Source: Lepidodermella squamata
Taxonomy: Eukaryota; Gastrotricha
DNA length: 64,000 bases
Assembly: GCA_047495785.1 (NCBI GenBank)
Contig: JBLDXI010000054.1
Location: 2,604,001-2,668,000, forward strand
Direction of reading: 5' to 3'
A model generated the notes under the pieces. It had not been told where the DNA came from. It saw only the letters and a program-made list of their open reading frames with translations, and ran no database searches. Below, one piece after another: positions 44,805 to 57,540 of this stretch; the stretch's first letter is position 1, and every line of letters starts with the position of its first letter. Position numbers and translations under genes: made by a program.

Positions 44805-47137
44805 TCACTTGTTATCAGTCAATCTTAACAGCTCTCGTATGACCTCGGCACAGACTGGAGGCCAGTGGCCGCAGTGGTCGGGTAAATTTTGGCAAATGAA
44901 AGAAAACAGCCGGCGAAAAATACTTGTAGCATTGCGAAGGACGCTGATAAACTGGTGGAACAGCAGAAAACGCTGCTCGTAGCTACCCGGCGGACCGGTA
45001 CTCGCAAACTGGCTCACGATACATAGGTCGTAACGCTCACGCAGAGATCTCACAATTTCGGGCTTGGTTAGAGTATTCGTATCTAAAAATGATGAAAAAA
45101 AATTGAAAAAATCTTCCTCAAATTTTTTTTCAATCTTACCTGGATTCAAGTACAAAACAGCGCAAAGTAGCGCGAATTCCCGCAGATTTTCAACGATACG
45201 TTCTTTGGCGAGAAAATTGCCAATTTCAATGAGGAAAAGTTCGAATTCGTGGTGAAAATCTGCCAGCTCAGCGGCCACCATATCAGAAGTTAGCTCTGTA
45301 TGATCGAATGACAAGTGATTCGTTCGCTGTTTATCGACGTCGAATTGCAATGAAAGTTGAGCAACTAGTATAGGGAACATGCCCTGGGCGAAGAGGGCAG
45401 CCCGTTCTGAGAATGGGATCAGTTCAACCCCGGGCAGTTTCATCGCAAAATCGGCTATGCACTTCGCCTGAGCTTCCATTCCGCGACAACGCGCGGCTAG
45501 ATTCTCCTCTTTTGTCATATCAGGGCGTATTGGAACTCGAATCTATCCAGAAATTTTGTTAGAAAAATTACACAATTAAGGAAAAACGAACGAAAAGTAT
45601 AATCAAAATAGAAAAATTAAATTGAATTAAATTAAAATTGGGTGTTAATATTTCTAAAATAATAATTTTTCTACTCGCTCTAGCTCTAAATATTTCAACT
45701 TTAATCGATAGTGATGGCCTCTACCAAAGTGGGATTTTTAATTCCCGCTACCGGTTATGCCTAAGGTATGTAGAATAACTTTCTTTGATGGGGTCCTAGA
45801 CAGCTGAGATCGGAAAAATCACCGATTTTTAAAATCGATACATAATATCGATATCGGCTCTCTAGGCAAAAGCATAATTCATAAACTGACCGCTGATAGC
45901 GCAAAAAATGCGCAATATTCAGACCCATCGGTTAGGCTTGATAATAGAAGAATTTAAAGAAAAACGTGAAAAAATATTTCGAAGAAATTTAATAGAGAAG
46001 ACTCATTTTTAATTTAAAATTCAATTTCTGCATTCTCGAAAAATTCAGAGTTTTTAATGTATTTAAATTTTTTTATCTTGTTGGAAAATTTATATTACTA
46101 AGTTCTATTCACCTTGCTGATTTCAGCCAAAAGAGCAGCAGCTTCAATCGCTCCATTGACATAGTGCTGGGAGGGTTCTTTCAAAACCGCTAGAGCATTC
46201 GTCATGCTTGAATGAATTGTGCCAGTTTCAGATGTTGCAACCGTCGAAGGGGCAGAGACATTTTCCTGAGACGGCCCAGGCGTAAGCGTCATATCAGGCT
46301 CGGGCGCAGAAGCAGCAGCCGAAACCCACGCATTAGTGCGCAATTTAGCCGCTTCGCTCATAACAGCAGCGCGCCGCCTTAAAATTTTAGTTTTTAAAAT
46401 ACTACCCTGTTTGAGGTGTGTTTTAATCGCTGATTCAACAATAGCTCGCCGCTGAACTTCATGCCGGCCTAGAACAACAGCGTCTAGGGACATGCCGGCG
46501 TCGAGACACCGCTGAAACCGACATTTGCGACAATTTGAAGTCGGCGAGCAGAGATTGCCACTTTCAGATTTAACCGGGCCATTGCCGCCCGATTTACACG
46601 CATATTCGTGTTTATTTTTATTATGAACCGATCGACGAAAAAAGCCCTTACAACCCTCGCAAGACACGGCGCCAAAATGGAACCCGCTACCTGTTGGAAT
46701 AAATTATTAAAATTTGATGAGAAGTGAATTGTTAATTCTTACTAGAACAACCGCATATAGTACATGGCAGTTGCGTGAAATCGATGCGGTCTTTGTCTTT
46801 TGAATCGATATCTTTGACTTTGGTCAACTCTTTCGGCGCGTTTAGCCGCTCGATAATCGCGAATTCACACCGACTGAATCGACACCACCGGCAACTGCCG
46901 TCGGTGTGTTTTTCAGAACACGGCGTGGCTGAATTTTCGTCAATTTTCTGCCGATATCTCGCATGAAATTTCTGAAAATATATATAAAATTCAGGTGAAA
47001 TTATAAAATATTTTTGGAAAAATTACCCTACAGGCCTCGCATATCACCGGAATGCGAGATGGCTTTTCGTTACTTTTACTACAGCCGTGGCAATTTAGGA
47101 AAAGCGGCAACTCGCTAATAGAACTAGTCGCCGTCAT
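44805..47137 (-). CDS. 2DBD nuclear receptor, array copy 17
   Basis: Complete, 532 aa in five exons: 47137-47027, 46971-46743, 46690-46113, 45542-45140, 45082-44805. DBD1 has CHGC...CEACR-KFHARY; like copy 16, the second finger lacks the CxC pair (CSEKHTDGSCRWCRFSRC). DBD2 has P-box CEGCKGFFRRS, TSNCRKCRFQRCLDAGMSLDAVV, GRHEVQRR. The hinge-LBD intron is kept, but the LPG intron is lost, so helices 1-8 are in one exon: FSERAALFAQGMFPILVAQL and REFALLCAVLYLNP. C terminus WPPVCAEVIRELLRL is AF-2-like. The 570-bp intron 45543-46112 holds a dispersed repeat. Confidence 0.94.
45715..45955 (+). repeat. dispersed repeat copy in copy 17 intron 3
   Basis: The best-preserved member, about 240 bp: GGGATTTTTAATTCCCGCTA...GGTATGTAGAATAA, GGGGTCCTAGACAGCTGA, GATCGGAAAAATCACCGATT, ATCGATACATAATATCGATA, ACTGACCGCTGATAGCGC, AATGCGCAATATTCAGACCC and ATCGGTTAGGCTTGATAATA. 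Confidence 0.7.
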
Positions 47138-47257
47138 TTCGACTTAAAAAACCATCTAAAAATTCCAACAAGAAAACAAAAATATATAATAGAGAATTTG
47201 TTACACCGAATATCTAATAATTTTGAAAACTAATCTTGTTTAACACAAATCATTTTT

Positions 47258-50200
47258 TCACGATGATAACGGTCTGTGAAGCTTGTAAAGCTCTTCAACG
47301 ACTTGCATAAATAAACTAGACCATTGAGCTTTGTGATCAGGGTTGTTAATTTCAACGTGCGAAAATAGTTGATACATAACTGTTGTAGCTTCGCGAAGTG
47401 GAGCGATCAAATGGAAAAAATCAGCTATCCTCGTCTCGTGTTCTTTCGTCTTCGAAAAATAATCCATCAGGCACAAATCGTAACGCCGTCGAATCATACG
47501 AACTGTATGTACATCAGTCAATCTTACACATGCTAAAAAAATTGAAAAAAAAATTCATTATAATTTTGAAAAAATTAAAATAAATAAATCGTGAAATTTT
47601 CAAAAACTTTGTAAAAATTCTTTTTCTTTAAATTAATGAAAAATAATTTTTTTACCCGGATTGTACAGCAGGATGGCACATATCAGCGCCATTTCTTGAT
47701 CGGTTTTGAACTTAGTTTTCGCGACCAAATTTCCGAGTCGAATAAGATAATTATCGACCTGATGATGAATAGCGCCAACTTCGGCGATATTCAACTGCCG
47801 CGAAATTTCGTCCATTCCATAGTGGTTAGGAAACTGCGTTTCGACATTGAACTCAAGAACAAGATGAGCGCAAACGATAGGGAAAATAGCCTGCGAAAAC
47901 AGCACTATTCGGTCTTGTAGTGAAATCAGATCGTTGCCTATATGTACGAAAGAAATTAGAGCCTCGTGTAAATTGAGTGTCATCACAGTCTGTGATTTAC
48001 CAGGTAGGTGTTTTGCAAAGTCAGCCACGCACTTGACGCACGTTTCGATGACACGCACTCGCCTAGCTACGCCTTCATCGTGCGGAACGTCCGGTCTCAA
48101 AACGATGCGAGCCTGTGCAAAATTGGACAAGTTCAGATCAAAGTATAAGCTTATAATCGTATATTGATTGCCCTTTTTACGACACACACTTGGACATGTC
48201 TGAGGTGGAAATTTTCGGACTAGTCACGTTCATCTCAAATTTGCGAGATGAATTTTCTATTACAATATATGGGGCAAGGAATAGTCCTTTCAGGCTGCAG
48301 GTTAAACGAACGCCAAAGAGTTAAAAATACATGTTTCTCATCACTATCCCATACTCTAGCTTAGATTTCAATAAAATCACTGAGATTGAATGTCGGGCAT
48401 TAAAATTTGGCGCTTCTTTGCGATTCCGTGTTTTGATCAAGACTAATGCCCTCGCTGAACATGGGACTTTTTATCTTAGCTACAGGTTGCCCTAGGAAAT
48501 TTAGACAACTTTTCGACGTTGGGTACCAAGGCCAAAATTACTGTATACAGGGGTGATTTTGGCATACCGAAGATGTTAAGGTATTAAAGACCACATGAGT
48601 GGGGTACCGTTGGATTGTCTAAGGAAAGGCAGCGTTGATGTGTGCAATGCACATAAACAGAGCCCATTCTGGGCCTAAATTTAAGGAACGTCACAATGTA
48701 TAATAAAGAAGGAAAATTGCCGAAAATTCTACGCACTGCTTTTTTTTTAATTTAAAATTAATTTAAAAAATTATACTTCAATTCAAGTAAATTTATATTT
48801 CAACCGAAGCCGCCTAATCAAACAGGAAATCATAGGCAATTTTCAGATTGCCCTTTCTCCAGGCTATCCAACAGTATCCCGTTCAAGGGCTGTTTGCCTC
48901 ACAATCTTCGATTTTTGGTAATCCCGATTGACGGTATCGGAAAAATCACTGATTTTCAAAATCGATACTTGGAATCGATATCAGCGCTGCAGGCTGAAAT
49001 TACGCGTCATATTGAAGACGTGAAAATCGGAAAAATTAAAAGTAAGAACTCGAAAAAACTCGAAAGAAATCTAGCGCTGGAACCTTATTTTTACAAAGTT
49101 CAAAATAGCCAACCCCCAAGTCGTGGAAAAGGTCGAACATCAGTCTAAAAAATATATTTTTGGCGATTTTTTGTGACAATCCGTGAAAAGGTCCCTAACT
49201 AGACACGGATTGTAACACGATGTTATTGTGAACCCCTAGACAGCCTGGACACTCTGTAATTTAAGTCACCTTGCAGCATATATTTTTACATTTAAGCGGG
49301 GTATTTTAGGTGTACACAAACTAGCGTTAAGTTTTTGTGTCACTTTCAGACATTTAATTCTGTTGAAAAAGTGTTCGAAATGTACAAAAACTCACGTTGA
49401 CAATATCACGTAAATGCGACGCTGCAGTGACAGCTAATTGCGTGAAGCGATCCGAAGATTCTCGCACCCTGTCATACACCGTTGTAGTACTCGTGTAAAG
49501 CGACGGCACGCCCGTATCGCCAACACCGCTCAGCGGCGAAATGCAACTAGTACTCGCGCTTGTAGTCGCTGTCACAGGTTGAGTATTATCTTGAGCGTTA
49601 TTCAGATCAACCACATCAGCTGGCAGTTTGGCGGCGGGTCCCGACCCAACCCGCCGGCGCAGGACGCGAGTCGATAGAATGCTGCCCGAGGCTACGTTAC
49701 GTTTAACCGCCGACTCGACTAGGGCTCGCCGGCGGAATTCATGCCTGCCGACTTCAACAGCGTCGAGGGACATTCCGGCGTTGATACACCGCTGATAGCG
49801 ACATTTACGGCAGTTCGAAGCCGCCGGGCACAGTTCGTCGCCATTAGATCTCGAGGTTCCATCAATCTCAGCCTTACACTGGTACTCACGCTTGTTTTGA
49901 TTATGAACAGATCGCCGGAAAAAGCCTTTACAGCCCTCGCAAGAAACAGCACCAAAATGCAAACCGGTACCTATGAAAAAAAATCCGCCTTAAAAAACTC
50001 AAAAATCCAAGTTTCGCACACAAACTTGAGCAGCCGCAGATTGCGCAGGGAATTTTCGTGAAATCTACTTTGTCGGGGAGAGGTTCCATTTTTACAGGTT
50101 CAGGTTCAGCAGTTTCGAGGTCTTCACTTGAAGATACGCGAGGTAGGGTGACTTTAGCGATTAGCGCTGCTTGACACCGGTAATATCGACAGCGGCGGCA

Positions 50201-50434
50201 GTCGAAATCTTCTCGGTGGCCGCGGCACGTGCACGTTAAACTTTTTATTTTCGACCGATATCTCGAGTAGAATTTCTTTGAAAAAATTCACAAATAAATT
50301 CAACATTTTTAGGTGATTATTAAAAATAATACCTTGCAGGCCTCGCAGACTATAGGAATATTGGAAGATTTCTGAGCCGGCCTCCCACAACTCTGGCAAT
50401 TCGAGTAACGACTAGGGCGTGTTTCAGCCGGCAT
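47258..50434 (-). CDS. 2DBD nuclear receptor, array copy 18
   Basis: Complete, 531 aa in six exons: 50434-50333, 50275-50026, 49970-49396, 48112-48001, 47937-47656, 47532-47258. DBD1 has CQSC...CEACK-KFYSRY and finger II CTC...FDCRRCRYYRC. DBD2 has GLHFGAVSCEGCKGFFRRS, ASNCRKCRYQRCINAGMSLDAVE, GRHEFRRR. The LBD has LQDRIVLFSQAIFPIVCAHL and a diverged helix 7-8 motif (QEMALICAILLYNP in place of xEFALLC). C terminus WSSLFMQVVEELYKLH. Intron 3 is 1283 bp and holds repeat fragments. An acceptor-like TTTTTTAG lies about 39 bp before the ATG. Confidence 0.93.
48113..49395. other. 1.28-kb intron of copy 18 with repeat fragments
   Basis: Two partial dispersed-repeat members in + orientation: 48470-48560 (TATCTTAGCTACAGGTTGCC and following, 5' half) and 48915-49000 (GTATCGGAAAAATCACTGAT, AAATCGATACTTGGAATCGA, 3' core). 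An 84-codon + strand frame (48894-49148) overlaps the second and is not considered a gene. Confidence 0.55.
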
Positions 50435-50534
50435 GAAAGCATAAATAACGAAAATAAATCAACCATAAAAACCTAAAAAATGAGCCATAAAAATTGTATT
50501 GCTTTTAAAATATATTCGATCAGAAAACGTTTCG

Positions 50535-52353
50535 TCAATCGACAATCACCGGTAAATGATATTTGAATAATTCGTCCATAACTTGAGTAAAAAGAGGTGT
50601 CCACAATTTCGGCCGAGGCGGGTCAGATTTGATATGGCGAATACGATAGAAAATGTTAGCGAAAATAGGCGTAGATTGGCGGTAAGAGTACAATAACTGG
50701 TGAAACAGCGACAGACGCCGCTCACTAGACGGCTGCGTGCTTTCGGACAGCAATTCTACAACACACAAATCGTATCGATGTCGAATCGATCGAATAGCTT
50801 GCACATTCGTCAAATTTGGCGTATCTAAACATTTTGGAAACATCAAAATTAATTTTCGAATTTTTTCAATTTTTTCAGTATTTTTTGCAAATTTCAATAA
50901 TTGAATTTTCGAATTTTTCAATTACACGATTACCAATTAAAATTATTGAAATTCTCACATTTTCAAATTTAAATTTTTCGAATTTAAATTAATAATTTTT
51001 CAAATTTTAATAAAATTTAAAAAACCTGGATTAAGGAGGAGAATAGCGCATAATAATGCAAATTCTCTTAGCGAATGGAATGAAGATGTGGCTAATAAAT
51101 TGCCGGCCGTAATGAGGTATTGTTCCATTTCTTCATGAAGCTGTTTCATCTCGCCACGTGCAACCAGCTCAATACTAGGGCCATTTCGATCCAGCGACAG
51201 CACATTCGGAATTTGATTTTCAACATCGAATTGCAGCGAAAATTGCGCAACGACTATAGGAAATAGGCCCTGAGCAAATAGGGCAATCCGGTCCGGTAGG
51301 GACACCTCCTTAAAACCGGGCAGTAGATTCGCAAATTCAGCCATGCATTTTATGTAGACCTCAAACGCGTGAACACGCGCTAGAATGATTTCGCATTCAC
51401 TCATTTCGTGCGTTAACACAATGCGGACCTCCGAAATTTCAGCCAATCTAACAGCGGCTTCAATCGCCTTATTCATATACCACTCCGAGCTTTCTTTCAA
51501 CCGGTCGTAAACGTCGCAAGACATTGAATTTTCCGAAATTATTGCCGATTCAACTGACTTGACCCTGGAGATTGATGGGCTAGGGATTGGCGAGCTAACG
51601 GCGTCCTTAATTATACGACGCCGCATAACTCGGTTGTTCAAAATACTGCCCTGGGTTAAATGCCGTTTTAGGGTGGATAAAACAACGGCTTTCCGGCTAT
51701 CCTCCCGCCGCCCGATAGCAATTCCATCCAACGACATTCCAGCGTTTAAACATCGCTGGAAACGGCATTTTCGGCAGTTTGACGAGGCAGGGCATAACTG
51801 GCCGGGTGATTCATTAGCACCGGTAATTTTGCAGTAGTACTGCCGTTTATGCGAATTATTAATTGAGCGACGAAAAAATCCTTTACAGCCTTCGCAAGAT
51901 ACAACACCGAAATGAAATCCACTGCCTATTCCGAAAACAATTTGAAAAAAAATCCAGCTTAATGAAAATTTAACAAACTTGAGCACCCGCAAACAGCGCA
52001 TGGAACTAGGGTGAAATCGATTTTATCCGATGGATCCAAACTTGTCCCACTTTCGCCAGCATCGGCCGTTGGCGCGAGACTATTCTCGCTTAGGGATTTT
52101 TGGCAGCCTTTGAATCGACAAAATTTGCAATTTTTCACATCGTTCCGATCGCCGCACGTGCAAACCAGCCGATTTTGATTATTTCGAAATCGCGAATAAA
52201 ATTTCTTTAATAAATTAATTTTTTCAAATCAGAAAACGAGTTTAAATTGTCATTTACCTTGCAGGCCTCGCAAAGAGCCGAACTGGTTAAATTTTTGTCC
52301 AGCAATCTCTGGCAAACCTGACAACTCGGCGTTTCATTTAAATCATCAGACAT
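50535..52353 (-). CDS. 2DBD nuclear receptor, array copy 19
   Basis: Complete, 503 aa in four exons: 52353-52258, 52204-51979, 51925-51026, 50824-50535. The three middle LBD introns are lost, so one 900-nt exon spans DBD2 to helix 8. DBD1 has canonical first-finger spacing (CQVC, x13, CEACK) and finger II CTC...KNCKFCRFKGC. DBD2 has P-box CEGCKGFFRRS, SSNCRKCRFQRCLNAGMSLDGIA and a changed extension (IGRREDSRK in place of GRHExRRR). The LBD has LPDRIALFAQGLFPIVVAQF and REFALLCAILLLNP; C terminus WTPLFTQVMDELFKYHLP. A clear acceptor-like TTTTTTAG lies 15 bp before the ATG. Confidence 0.94.
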
Positions 52354-52508
52354 GGTATAAAATATCCTAAAAAAATTGAATAAAAAACACAACTCAATTA
52401 TTGATGAAAGAGATAAAATATTCAGCCACAACAGCAGATGATAAAATAATAATTATTGCCAAAGTAAAATAACCGGTATAAGCAAAATTTCAGCACAGGA
52501 TAATTATC

Positions 52509-55355
52509 TCAGCTATCAGCTGGCAAGCTCATCAGTTCATCGGTAATTTGTGTCGTTATCGGGCTCCACATTTGTTTATGTTCAGGCCATTTCGAGCAGA
52601 TTTGCTTGAACATATTGCTGAACAACGTCGTCGCTTGGCGTAAAGGCGCGATAAGCTGGTAGAAAATCGTAATGCGAGACTCGCAGCTCGTGTCGGAAAT
52701 TTTAGAAAAATGATGAAAAACAGCCATTTCATAGCGATATCGCACTCGTTTTACGGCTTCAATGTCACTAAGATTCGGCGTAGCTAAAAAAAATCGGGGA
52801 AAAATTTACCTTAATTTTCAAGGTTTTAGAGAAAAATTTACCTGGATTTAGTAGCAACAAGGCGCAAATTAAGGCGAATTCTTGCAAATTGGCAACAGCT
52901 TTGGATTGAAGATTTCCCACATTGATCATGTAACTTTCGATTTCGATTTGGAATGCCGGCATTTTTTGATGGCCAATCTCTAAGCCTTCCTTACTGATTG
53001 AGAACATATTAGGTCGTTGAGCTGCGACGTCGAAATGCAGCGAGCATTGAGCAACAACAATAGGGAATAGCGCCTGGGTGAACAGCAGAGTTCGGTCCGA
53101 TAACGGGATTTGATTCGTTCCAGGTAAATTATTCATAAAATCAGCCACGCTTTTCAAGTATAATTCGTAGCACTTGACCCGTTCCGAAATTTGCTCATCA
53201 ACCGACTGCTGATGCGAAATATTGACATTGGCCTGCAAAATAATTGAGTTTGATATGAAATGAAGGGAAAAATACAAAAATAACTGGGTTGCGAATTTAA
53301 TTAAAAATTAACGTGTGAGAATTACGCATACCCTAAATTAGACTTCGATGACAAGATCAGCGCTAGATTTTCCTAAAATTTAGTCCTTCAAGATCATTTG
53401 ATACATTTGAATCACAATTTATTTCATTTTCATGCCAAACCATAAAGCTTACATCGATTTCACGGACAAGGGATTTTTGCTATATAAATAGTCGAAGAGC
53501 CAAAATCTACACAGCTGAGGGTACCGAGTAGCTTAGATAAAAATTCCCGAGAGTGCGCTAGAAAAAAATTAAAATTAAAATTTTACGAAAAATTGCTAAA
53601 AAATCTGAATTTTTTTTTAAAAATTCCAAAGTTTTAAAAAATTTAAATTTAAATTTTCTCCTTTCTAAGCTCAATCGGAAAAATAAAGAAATTCAAAATA
53701 AATTCTGGAAAATTGAAAAAATTGAAAAATTGAAAAATTTGAAATATACCGATGAAATTTGAACCAATCTGACCGCAGCTTCAACAGCCTCCTTAATAGT
53801 TGCATCATGGCTAGTTATGCTCGGTTCACTCGTCGTTGTAGTAACGCTATTAGTCGGTGATTGCATTGAAGACACCGCAGAATCAGTCGGCGTTAGCACG
53901 CTACAACTCGCAGCAGCGGGCGATTGCTGAACAATTTCTTCCACAACAACCACATTTTTCGCCTCAATCTTGACGCATTTCGGCTTCGGACTGCCGGCGG
54001 CATTCATGCGTTTCGCCGCAGCCGATCGAATAATCTCAACTTTTCGCTTCAGTGTATGCCGGCCAATGGCGATGCCCTCCGTCGACATGCCGGCGGAAAT
54101 GCAGTTGTCAAATCGGCATTTTCGGCAACTTGAATCGCCCGGGCACGGCTGGTCAGCGTTTCGCTTGCATGAATACTGCTTCCAAAAGTCGTTAGAAGTC
54201 GACCGGCGGAAGAAGCTTTTACAACCCTGGCATGATACTACGCCGAAATGAAATCCGCTGCCTGTTATAAAATTAAAATTAAGATCTAGAATTTCAATAA
54301 TGGAAAAAACCTACTTGCACATCCGCAAACAGCGCATGGGATTTTCGAAAAATCAAGCTTAGCGCTGAATGAATGCAGCGATGATTTAGCCTTTTCGTCG
54401 TGATTTCGAAACTCTGCGTTGGTGGTGCTAGCAGTATTGTTGTTGTCGGATACAGCAGCGTCGCAGCGCTTGAATCGACACGCACGGCATTTCGACTTAT
54501 TGTCCTTACCCTCCGCGCATGTGCACTGGAAAGTGCGGGTTCGATTTCTCGAGTGAAATTTCTGCAATAATATTAAGTGAGAAAATCTCAAATTTCAAGC
54601 AAAATTGAATAGTACAGTTGAATAGAACTGCGTCAAGTAGAAAACAACGAGGGGTGAATACGTATCGGCTTTTGCTCAAGAAAAATTCTGAAATTTGAAC
54701 CAGAAGTGGGCCTGAATTCTCCCAATTTCTCCAAATTCCCCATTTTAGGACATTATGGGACTACGCAAAAACAGCCAAAAAAATTCGATTGTTCTCGTTG
54801 CGCAACAATCGAAAATTGTGGTTGTTATTGTGCCTTTCATTCAAGGGTCATTTGTCATGGAGTAGTCCCAAATATATTTGAAACCACCTTGAAACCAGTT
54901 TTTTTAAATCTCATATCCATGTAGACTGAAAAAATCTTAAAGAAGATAAGAGGATACCCATGCCAAAATTGACTCGAAATATGCTTATTATCCCTACTTT
55001 ATTTGAAGTCACAAAATTGCATCCCAAGTCGCAAATATTTTTCTGAAAATCGATTTTTTTTCCGGCACAAAGTGTCCACATTTACCCTGCCCACCCCGTA
55101 CTCTAATTTAATGGTCACTTGTTAATCTTTAAATATACAAAAAGGCATTTTGGTTCCGCTGATAATAAGACCAAAAATTGATAATTTTTTTTTGGTAAAA
55201 GTAGGGCATACCTTGCATGCTTCGCACAGTTGAACGAATTTGACTTCGACGTTCGAAAATTGCCGCATGTCATTCAACATCGATAGTTTGGATTTCTCCA
55301 AATAAATGATACCGCAGCCACGGCAAGAACTCGAATCGCATTGAGGCGAAGCCAT
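52509..55355 (-). CDS. 2DBD nuclear receptor, array copy 20
   Basis: Complete, 522 aa in five exons: 55355-55212, 54561-54315, 54261-53750, 53232-52842, 52783-52509. DBD1 has CRGC, a long loop, CEACK-KFHSRN and finger II CTC...SKCRACRFKRC. DBD2 has GFHFGVVSCQGCKSFFRRS: the P-box switches from CEGCKG to CQGCKS here. Finger II is followed by FDNCISAGMSTEGI and GRHTLKRK. It shares the NDFWKQY segment with copies 21-23, so it begins the last clade. The LBD has LSDRTLLFTQALFPIVVAQC and QEFALICALLLLNP; C terminus WSPITTQITDELMSLP. Introns of 650 and 517 bp. Confidence 0.93.
54562..55211. other. 650-bp intron 1 of copy 20
   Basis: No gene. It holds a 10-bp perfect hairpin at 54784-54813 (TTCGATTGTT, loop 10) nested between inverted 9-mers TGGGACTAC (54756-54764) and GTAGTCCCA (54862-54870), possibly a small decayed foldback element. 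Confidence 0.45.
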
Positions 55356-55488
55356 TCAATAAATAGCAAATTAACAAGAAATTAACCCTATAAATGGACA
55401 TGATTGCACAACCGTAGCTTTCTTTATCAATGAAACAACAAAATATACTATATAGAAAGCGATAAGATAACCTTTTCGTATTGCAGCA

Positions 55489-57267
55489 CTAGTAACAAGT
55501 GAGAGAGGGCACTTTCAAGAGCTCTTCGATAAAGTCAGAGGTTAATTTCGACCAAAATAGCTTGACGTCAGGAAACAATCTGCCAAGAATAGTGTAAAGC
55601 TCTTGAAAAATACTAGTTGCACGTCGTAAAACCGGCAAGAGTTGGTAATACGCTGCAATTTTAGCCTCAGCTTCGATGCCATATTTTATAGAAAATTCGT
55701 CAAAAATAGCGTTCTCATAACGGCGTCGAATCCTGGCCACAATTTCTGGCCCCTGCAAATTCGGAGTGTCTGAAAATTTTTAAAATTAAATGCAATTTTT
55801 AGGCAGAATTTTCAGAAATTACGATTGTTTAAAAGAAGTAGAGCGCAGAATACTGCGAATTCCCGGAGGTTGGTGATGACGAGCGATTGAGCATTCCCCA
55901 CTTCGACCATAAACGCGTTGATTTTAGCAGCAAAATCCGGCAAGTCATTGGCACTAGCTTGCCACGCTTCACCGTCCATCGAAAACAAGTTAGGCCTCTG
56001 AATTGCCGCATCAAATTGCAGCGACAATTGAGCAGCCAGTATAGGATAAAAGGCCTGCGTGAATAGCGCAACTCTGTCTGACAGTGAAATTTCATGCATC
56101 CCTGAATAAAAATAAAAAATTCCACCTTAAAAATTAATAAATTAACATATTATTTAAAATTACAATTTCAAAATTATGTTTTTTGAAAAAGGAAAAATTT
56201 GAAAAATTTAAAATTTAAAAATACCTGGTAAGAGTTGGAAAAATTCCGCGACGCACTGCATGTGTTTTTCTTCGGATTTCACACGAATAGCTACAGATTC
56301 CGCCCTTGACATATTGGCTCGAACTGGAGTAGTCACCTAAAAAAAAATTAAATATGTAGTAAAAATTCAGGGAAAATTCCGATAAATTACCGAGGCGATT
56401 TCCGCCAATTTAGCAGCCGCTTTAACGGCTGATTCTACGAGATTTGATTCAGATTCGCTCGATGTATTCGCCTCCTCAGCGCCAGCTTCTGATTCAATTT
56501 GATTAGTATCCATTTCGAATTCTTGATTATCGGATTCAACCTCGTCCTCATTTTCCTGCTCAGCCGGTCTGTGCTCTGAATTTGCCTGTTCTCGAAGCGC
56601 TGCTTTGTTGATAATAGCCGCTTTTCGCCCCAAATTATGCCGACCGACTGTTGCCTTGCTTGAAGACATGCCAACGCTTAGGCATTTCGCGAATCGACAC
56701 TGGCGGCATTTAAGAATCGCGCATTGTTTCGCAGTGGATTTGCATTCGTATTGCTTCCAAAAATCGTTCAACATTGAGCGACGAAAAAAGGCTTTACAAC
56801 CCTGGCACGCTATTGCACCGAAGTGGTATCCACTACCTATATGTACGTGTATTTGCACAACGGCAAAATCGATAATCGAGCCACACAAATTATCGGCTTT
56901 TTACTTTTCATTCCGCAAACTTCGCAGGCCATTTTCGAGAAATTCAGCTTCGACTCCATCGGAGCAACTTGAACAGGATCTATCGAGCCAAATGTGACCT
57001 GTTCGCAGAGTTTCAACCGATGTGATCGACATTTCGACCTAGAACCGGTTTCACAAGAGCATTCATGTTGCTTTCCCCTATTTCGAGCCAAAAATTTCTG
57101 AAAAAAATAATAAAAAAAATGTCGAAAATTTAAAGTGATTAAATTACTCTGCATGCTTCGCATAGAGTTGTTGAGCAGTTCTGAGATTTATCAGTCAGCT
57201 CAGGAGAAATATTGCATTTATCAGCATTGGTAAGTTCGAAGCAAACTCGACATGAATTCGAGGACAT
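55489..57267 (-). CDS. 2DBD nuclear receptor, array copy 21
   Basis: Complete, 476 aa in six exons: 57267-57148, 57097-56905, 56836-56391, 56336-56225, 56101-55823, 55769-55489. DBD1 has CRVC...CEACR-KFLARN; in finger II the last ligand pair reads CRSH, with His replacing Cys. The linker between the DBDs is short, and DBD2 finger I starts CEVCGMKS. DBD2 has P-box CQGCKAFFRRS and the compact finger II C-x6-C-x4-C-x2-C, then LSVGMSSSKATVGRHNLGRK. The hinge is acidic (Glu/Asp/Ser). The LBD has LSDRVALFTQAFYPILAAQL and REFAVFCALLLLNN, with the intron splitting a His codon. C terminus WSKLTSDFIEELLKVP. GATA-type TGATAAG lies upstream near 57507. Confidence 0.94.
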
Positions 57268-57540
57268 TTAAATAAAATAAAAATATCTAGGAAAAAATGC
57301 ATCGATGGCTTATAAAAAATTTTAAACGATTCGGAAATTGAGTAGTTCCCAACATTTTCCCCCGTTTTCCAAAAATTATGCAAATTGTCAAGGCACAGGT
57401 TTCAAAATAAATACCACCGACTAAGCATTAAATAGACCCGACAGAAAACAAAAAACAACAAACTCGAGCCAGATCTTTGGAAGAATGAAAGGATTATTGC
57501 GCAATGATAAGTCGAAAGAGCATGAAAAAAGCGAAAAAAG

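Noticed and set aside
48894-49148. 84-codon + strand frame in the intron of copy 18
   Set aside because: It coincides with a dispersed-repeat core and has no recognisable domain.
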